A stretch of 18,139 bases of DNA, from NCBI GenBank assembly GCA_002432565.1, contig DJFP01000086.1, forward strand, positions 1 through 18,139, written 5' to 3'. The stretch is from Flavobacteriales bacterium UBA5869 (GTDB lineage: Bacteria > Bacteroidota > Bacteroidia > Flavobacteriales_D > Crocinitomicaceae). A program made the translations under genes and the position numbers. The notes below the pieces were generated by a model. That model had not been told where the DNA came from and ran no database searches. It worked only from the letters and a program-made list of their open reading frames with translations. Shown piece after piece: positions 14,646 to 18,139 of this stretch. How positions within the stretch are numbered: position 1 is the first letter of the stretch; every line of letters starts with the position of its first letter.

Positions 14646-15387
14646 GATTCAGTCTTCTTAGTTCTTTGTACTTTAAAATGTTGGATTGGGCGCTGATCTG
14701 GGCAATTTTGAATCCTTTCCAGCCGTCCAGGAACCCTAATTTAATAAAATACATCGCAACAAAACGACCCAAGGCGCTAATTGCTGGTTTCAATGGCCCC
14801 ACCTTCTTGCCTCGTGCATGGAATTTTTTCGCGGTTAGAAGCGAGTATTTATCGGCTCTTGCACGGTGGTCTTCGTAAGAATAGTAAGAGTAATGTTCCA
14901 GTATACCTTTAAAGACCTTTGCTTCGGAAGGAGGGTGGACCAATTCTTCGTGAACGAATTCTCCCGACCAGTAAGAACCTTCTTTCGGGAATAAACGTGG
15001 TTTGATATCCGGAAACCAGCCGCTGTGACGGATCCATTTTCCCATGTAGTTCGTCATGCGGTTCACGGAATAAGTTCCAACGAACCCTTTTTCTTTCTCG
15101 GTTTTGATTTCTTTATACAGTTCTTCACTCAAAGCTTCATCTGCATCCAATGAAAGAATGTAATCGGAAGAAGCAAGGCTGTTCAGGTAATTTTTGCTGG
15201 CGGAATAACCTTCCCAGGCTCTTTGTTCGAAACGTACACCATACTTTGCACAGATTTCGGCTGTTCTGTCGGTGGAAAAAGCATCGAGTACAATGATCTC
15301 ATCTGCCAGGTCACGGATAGATTTCAGGCAACGCTCTATGTTGCGCTCTTCGTTTAAAGTGATGATAACAACTGCAAGCGAATTCAT
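14632..15387 (-). CDS. Glycosyltransferase family 2 (WaaE/KdtX-like)
   Basis: A GT-A fold enzyme of 251 residues, probably transferring a hexose to LPS core or another envelope glycan from a nucleotide sugar at the inner membrane. The N-terminus has the GT2 opening LAVVIITLNEERNIERCL, then EIIVLDAFSTDRTAEIC. The metal-binding DxD is LSLDADE (Asp81, Asp83). The NRMTNYMGKWIRHSGWFPD and FVHEELVHP segments are typical of the WaaE-type subgroup. It starts at ATG 15387, six bases after the stop of the lytic transglycosylase gene, and overlaps the GT9 gene by 14 bases. This pairing of GT2 and GT9 genes is common in LPS-core loci. The subgroup is likely; the exact sugar is unknown. Confidence 0.9.
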   Translation of the reverse strand: MNSLAVVIITLNEERNIERCLKSIRDLADEIIVLDAFSTDRTAEICAKYGVRFEQRAWEGYSASKNYLNSLASSDYILSLDADEALSEELYKEIKTEKEKGFVGTYSVNRMTNYMGKWIRHSGWFPDIKPRLFPKEGSYWSGEFVHEELVHPPSEAKVFKGILEHYSYYSYEDHRARADKYSLLTAKKFHARGKKVGPLKPAISALGRFVAMYFIKLGFLDGWKGFKIAQISAQSNILKYKELRRLNREGN

Positions 15388-15393
15388 ATGTGA

Positions 15394-16989
15394 TTATTTT
15401 ACCCGTAAACGCTGTCCGACACGAATGCGGCTTGGAGAAACTCCCGGATTTAAACGTGATAATTGGTTCATTGTTAAACCATGTCGGGAAGCAATTTTGG
15501 AAAATGTATCTCCGCTTCGGACAGAATAATACCTTTTGGCAACAACCGGTGTATTCTGAACAGGAGGAACCGTTTTTATCGTTGCATTCTGAATACTGTC
15601 CGCAACGGCTTCCAGGTATTCCTCATTTTCCACCGTTGTACTGACTTTTGTCTGTATCTTCAGCAGTTGATTTACAGTTATCCGGGCTGTAGTCAAATCG
15701 TTCCAGTCCATTAATTCCTGGATGGATACGTTGTATTGAGCAGCGATACTTCCAAGGCTTTCCCCGGCTTTAACCTTATGATAAGTATAATTAATGGTTG
15801 TAATAACCTTGGTTTTGGGAATGTCAATTTTGGTATTCACGGGATTTGAAATCACCAGCTGGTCGTTTTGAGGATCAATCGCAACATCTGTTGGCAATTT
15901 ATAATTACCCAAACCATAGATACGCTGTTCCAATGCATAAAGAGAATCTTCCAGGCTCACCAGTAACCCGATTTTTTGGAGCGGCCCTGTTACACATTGC
16001 GGTGGAAATGTGGGTGGAATATAGGAAGTCTTATAAACGGGGTTTAAACTCTGAATATCTTCAACCGACCAGGAAACCAGTTTTTCAATGGTTTGCATGT
16101 GAATCCCGCGATTCAGACAAAGAGTATCTAATTGATAGAAATGTATTTTTGGTTCAGCCGGTAGCAAATTGTGCTCCGCGTGGTAAGTCATTAAATAAGT
16201 TGCTGCGATGAAATTCGGAACATATCCCTGGGTTTCGCGCGGAAGGTAGGGTCTTACTTCCCAATAAGTTCTTTTTCCTCCTGAGCGGCGGATTGCTTTG
16301 TTTACGTTACCCGGTCCTGCATTGTATGCAGCTAATGCCAGGTTCCAGTCACCGTAGATATCATACAGTTTTTTAAGGTAACGGCAAGCTGCGTCTGTTG
16401 CTTTTACAGGATCCATGCGTTCATCCATGTATGAATTTTCCTTTAAGCCGTATTGCTTTCCGGTTGCATACATGAATTGCCAAAGACCAAGTGCTCCGGC
16501 TCTGGATTTCACCTGGGGTCTCAAACCACTTTCTATAACCGACAAGTATTTCAATTCAAGCGGGAGCCCGTATTCGGAAAGTTTTTCTTCATACAGGTCA
16601 AAGTATAAACGGCCCCGCCCTAAAGCTATACGAACGAAATTTCGGCGGTTTTGAGCAAAAAACTTGATAGTTGTCAGCGAAACGTTGTTACAGTCGAAGC
16701 CAAAGGTGGAAACTTCATTCAGTTTTGCAAGTCGTTTGCAGTAATCTTCGTCAGAAAATGAAGGAATAGTTCCTGCCTCATAATCCAGGGCATCAACAAT
16801 AGAATCGTAATTCGCACCCTTTGAGAAATCATCGTAGTAAAGATTTAAGCTTTGATCTACTATTCGGATAAATACTTCCCCGGTTACTGTATCCTTTACT
16901 GGAGGCTTCTGTCTGCGTTGCGCCAGCAAATCGGGCGAATTAAGCAACGTGATAAAAAGTAGAAAAAGTACTATTCCGAATCGTTTCAT
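15394..16989 (-). CDS. MltD-like membrane-bound lytic transglycosylase with two LysM domains
   Basis: A periplasmic peptidoglycan-cleaving enzyme of 531 residues. A signal peptide (MKRFGIVLFLLFITLL, then NSPDLLAQ) is followed by a helical region. The SLT catalytic domain (about 140-280) carries the catalytic Glu153 in SVIESGLRP, then GALGLWQFM and the AAYNAGPGNV motif, with YVPNFIAATYL. A long linker (about 290-400) leads to two LysM peptidoglycan-binding domains at about 400-445 (KVKAGESLGSIAAQYNVS) and 485-531 (SVRSGDTFSKIASRHGLT). The frame extends to a TTG at 16995, but ATG 16989 sits directly before the signal peptide and is preferred. There is no lipobox, unlike E. coli MltD. The gene starts 13 bases after the gatA stop and ends 6 bases before the GT2 gene. 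Confidence 0.94.
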   Translation of the reverse strand: MKRFGIVLFLLFITLLNSPDLLAQRRQKPPVKDTVTGEVFIRIVDQSLNLYYDDFSKGANYDSIVDALDYEAGTIPSFSDEDYCKRLAKLNEVSTFGFDCNNVSLTTIKFFAQNRRNFVRIALGRGRLYFDLYEEKLSEYGLPLELKYLSVIESGLRPQVKSRAGALGLWQFMYATGKQYGLKENSYMDERMDPVKATDAACRYLKKLYDIYGDWNLALAAYNAGPGNVNKAIRRSGGKRTYWEVRPYLPRETQGYVPNFIAATYLMTYHAEHNLLPAEPKIHFYQLDTLCLNRGIHMQTIEKLVSWSVEDIQSLNPVYKTSYIPPTFPPQCVTGPLQKIGLLVSLEDSLYALEQRIYGLGNYKLPTDVAIDPQNDQLVISNPVNTKIDIPKTKVITTINYTYHKVKAGESLGSIAAQYNVSIQELMDWNDLTTARITVNQLLKIQTKVSTTVENEEYLEAVADSIQNATIKTVPPVQNTPVVAKRYYSVRSGDTFSKIASRHGLTMNQLSRLNPGVSPSRIRVGQRLRVK

Positions 16990-17002
16990 AGGCAAAATGG
17001 GA

Positions 17003-18139
17003 TTAATTATAAGTGATCTGATCCGCCAAAGAGAAAATAATCTCTTCGTTGAAATCGTCAGCCATAATTTGTAAACTCATTGGTAATCCGTTGCTGTGAG
17101 TACCCTGAGGAATGGCAATTGCCGGATTTCCTGTTAAGTTAGCATGCACGGTAAAAATATCTTGTAAATACATTTGGATCGGGTCGTTGATTGATCCGAA
17201 CTCGAATGCAGTAGAAGGGGTCGTCGGTAAAATCATCAGGTCATACTGACTGAAGATCTCTTTGGTTTTGTTTTTCAAAACACGTCTCACCTTCATTCCT
17301 TTGGTGTAATAAGCATCGTAATATCCATGAGATAGTACGAAAGTTCCGGCCATGATACGTCTTTTAACTTCTTTTCCGAATCCTTCCGAGCGGGAAAGCG
17401 TATAGGTTTGTTCAACTCCTTTTGCTTCCGGAGATTGATACCCATAATGAACACCGTCGAATCGGGAAAGGTTGGAAGATGCTTCTGCCGTTGTTAATAC
17501 GTAATAGGTTGGAACCAAATATTCCAGATACGGGAAGCTCACTCCTTCAACGGTATGACCTAAAGCGCGCAGGTCCGTGATGGTTTTTTCCATCATGGTG
17601 CGAACTTCAGCATCTATGTTTTCGTTTTCAAGTGCTTCCTTCAAATAAGCAATTTTCTTTTTCCCGATAGTAGGAATGTCCGTAGAAAAACCAAGCGGTC
17701 TGGAAGAACTGGTGGCATCCATCGGATCTTTACCGGCAATGATTTCCATTACCAAAACAGTGTCTTCCAGGTTGTTTGCAAACGGACCGATCTGATCGAA
17801 AGAAGATGCGTAAGCAATTAAACCGTAGCGGCTCACTCTTCCGTAGGTCGGTTTAAATCCATAAGTTCCGGTAAAGGAAGCCGGCTGCCTGATTGAACCA
17901 CCGGTATCTGATCCCAATGCAACGGTGCACATTCCTGAAGAAACAGCAACTGCCGAACCTCCGGATGAACCTCCCGGAACATGTGTTGGTCTCAGGTTGT
18001 TTTTTACCGGACCATAGGCGGAAGTTTCATTGGAACTCCCCATGGCGAATTCGTCACAATTCAAACGGCCGATGATCACAGCATCTTCCGCCAAAAGCCG
18101 TTCTACAACGGTTGCGGAATAAAGCGATTCAAACCCTTT
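17003..18139 (-). CDS. gatA: Asp-tRNA(Asn)/Glu-tRNA(Gln) amidotransferase subunit A, C-terminal part (start outside window)
   Basis: The amidase subunit of GatCAB, which releases ammonia from glutamine for transamidation of misacylated tRNA. The frame is open to the right edge: 378 residues are visible of about 480, so roughly the first 100 are missing, including the catalytic Lys. The visible part begins KGFESLYSATVVERLLAEDA and continues with GRLNCDEFAMGSSNE, the amidase signature HVPGGSSGGSAVAVSSGM, and GSDTGGSIRQPASFTG, which holds the cis-Ser and nucleophilic Ser of the Ser-Ser-Lys triad. The TTG at 18094 that could open a shorter frame is an internal Leu codon of the conserved GatA helix and not a start. 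A lytic transglycosylase gene follows 13 bases after the stop, heading a run of envelope genes. Confidence 0.97.
   Translation of the reverse strand, partial: KGFESLYSATVVERLLAEDAVIIGRLNCDEFAMGSSNETSAYGPVKNNLRPTHVPGGSSGGSAVAVSSGMCTVALGSDTGGSIRQPASFTGTYGFKPTYGRVSRYGLIAYASSFDQIGPFANNLEDTVLVMEIIAGKDPMDATSSSRPLGFSTDIPTIGKKKIAYLKEALENENIDAEVRTMMEKTITDLRALGHTVEGVSFPYLEYLVPTYYVLTTAEASSNLSRFDGVHYGYQSPEAKGVEQTYTLSRSEGFGKEVKRRIMAGTFVLSHGYYDAYYTKGMKVRRVLKNKTKEIFSQYDLMILPTTPSTAFEFGSINDPIQMYLQDIFTVHANLTGNPAIAIPQGTHSNGLPMSLQIMADDFNEEIIFSLADQITYN

Noticed and set aside
16990..16995. TTG start two codons upstream of the lytic transglycosylase ATG
   Set aside because: ATG 16989 directly precedes the signal peptide and is the simpler choice.
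18092..18094. TTG as a start for a shortened amidase
   Set aside because: The frame stays open to the window edge and the upstream codons encode the conserved GatA helix, so this is an internal Leu.

Overview
The window looks like chromosomal core genome of a member of the Bacteroidota, most likely order Flavobacteriales. The evidence is the recurring TAnnTTTG promoter element (the -7 box of the Bacteroidota primary sigma factor), a PorT-type outer-membrane barrel, a TPR sensor protein, a lipoprotein with acidic residues after its Cys, an ActA-like small cytochrome, and dispersed gatA and gatC genes. A genus cannot be fixed from this; Crocinitomicaceae (Fluviicola-like) is only a guess. I see no tRNA, rRNA, CRISPR array, insertion sequence, integrase or phage gene, and no gene-free stretch longer than about 215 bases.

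Layout. 1-681 (-): 5' part of aspS. 682-895: divergent spacer with the aspS promoter and a possible ECF-sigma promoter for the barrel gene. 896-1699 (+): PorT-like outer-membrane barrel, then a strong terminator. 1813-3714 (+): periplasmic TPR plus LytS-type kinase-like domain that lacks its phosphoacceptor His. 3715-3820: convergent spacer with an imperfect inverted repeat. 3821-5920 (-): polyphosphate kinase ppk1. 6064-7782 (-): oligopeptide-type solute-binding lipoprotein standing alone. 8009-8977 (-): trpS. 9100-10179 (+): plsC and gatC. 10258-11300 (-): a translationally coupled pair, a four-Cys membrane protein followed by a 99-residue diheme cytochrome c. 11419-12612 (-): pgk, with the best promoter and a clear terminator. 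12812-18139 (-): a tightly packed run reading gatA (partial), MltD-like lytic transglycosylase, GT2 glycosyltransferase, GT9 glycosyltransferase and a UbiA-like membrane protein.

How the genes fit. Translation is represented by aspS, trpS, gatC and gatA (gatB lies elsewhere). Energy and phosphate metabolism are represented by pgk, ppk1 and the small cytochrome. The envelope is represented by plsC, the barrel, the transglycosylase and two glycosyltransferases suited to LPS-core or surface-glycan assembly. The five-gene minus-strand run has gaps of 13, 6 and 1 bases and one 14-base overlap, so it is probably one transcript linking gatA to envelope genes.

Most of the window is ordinary housekeeping sequence. 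The points worth a second look are the apparently dead histidine kinase (Asp in place of His, Ser in place of the N-box Asn), the UbiA-like protein without the first Asp-rich motif, the coupled four-Cys/cytochrome pair, two genes whose promoters sit only 4 bases before the start codon (possible leaderless mRNAs), and the GACTC-rich inverted repeat between convergent genes. I found no convincing evidence of a wholly new multi-gene system.
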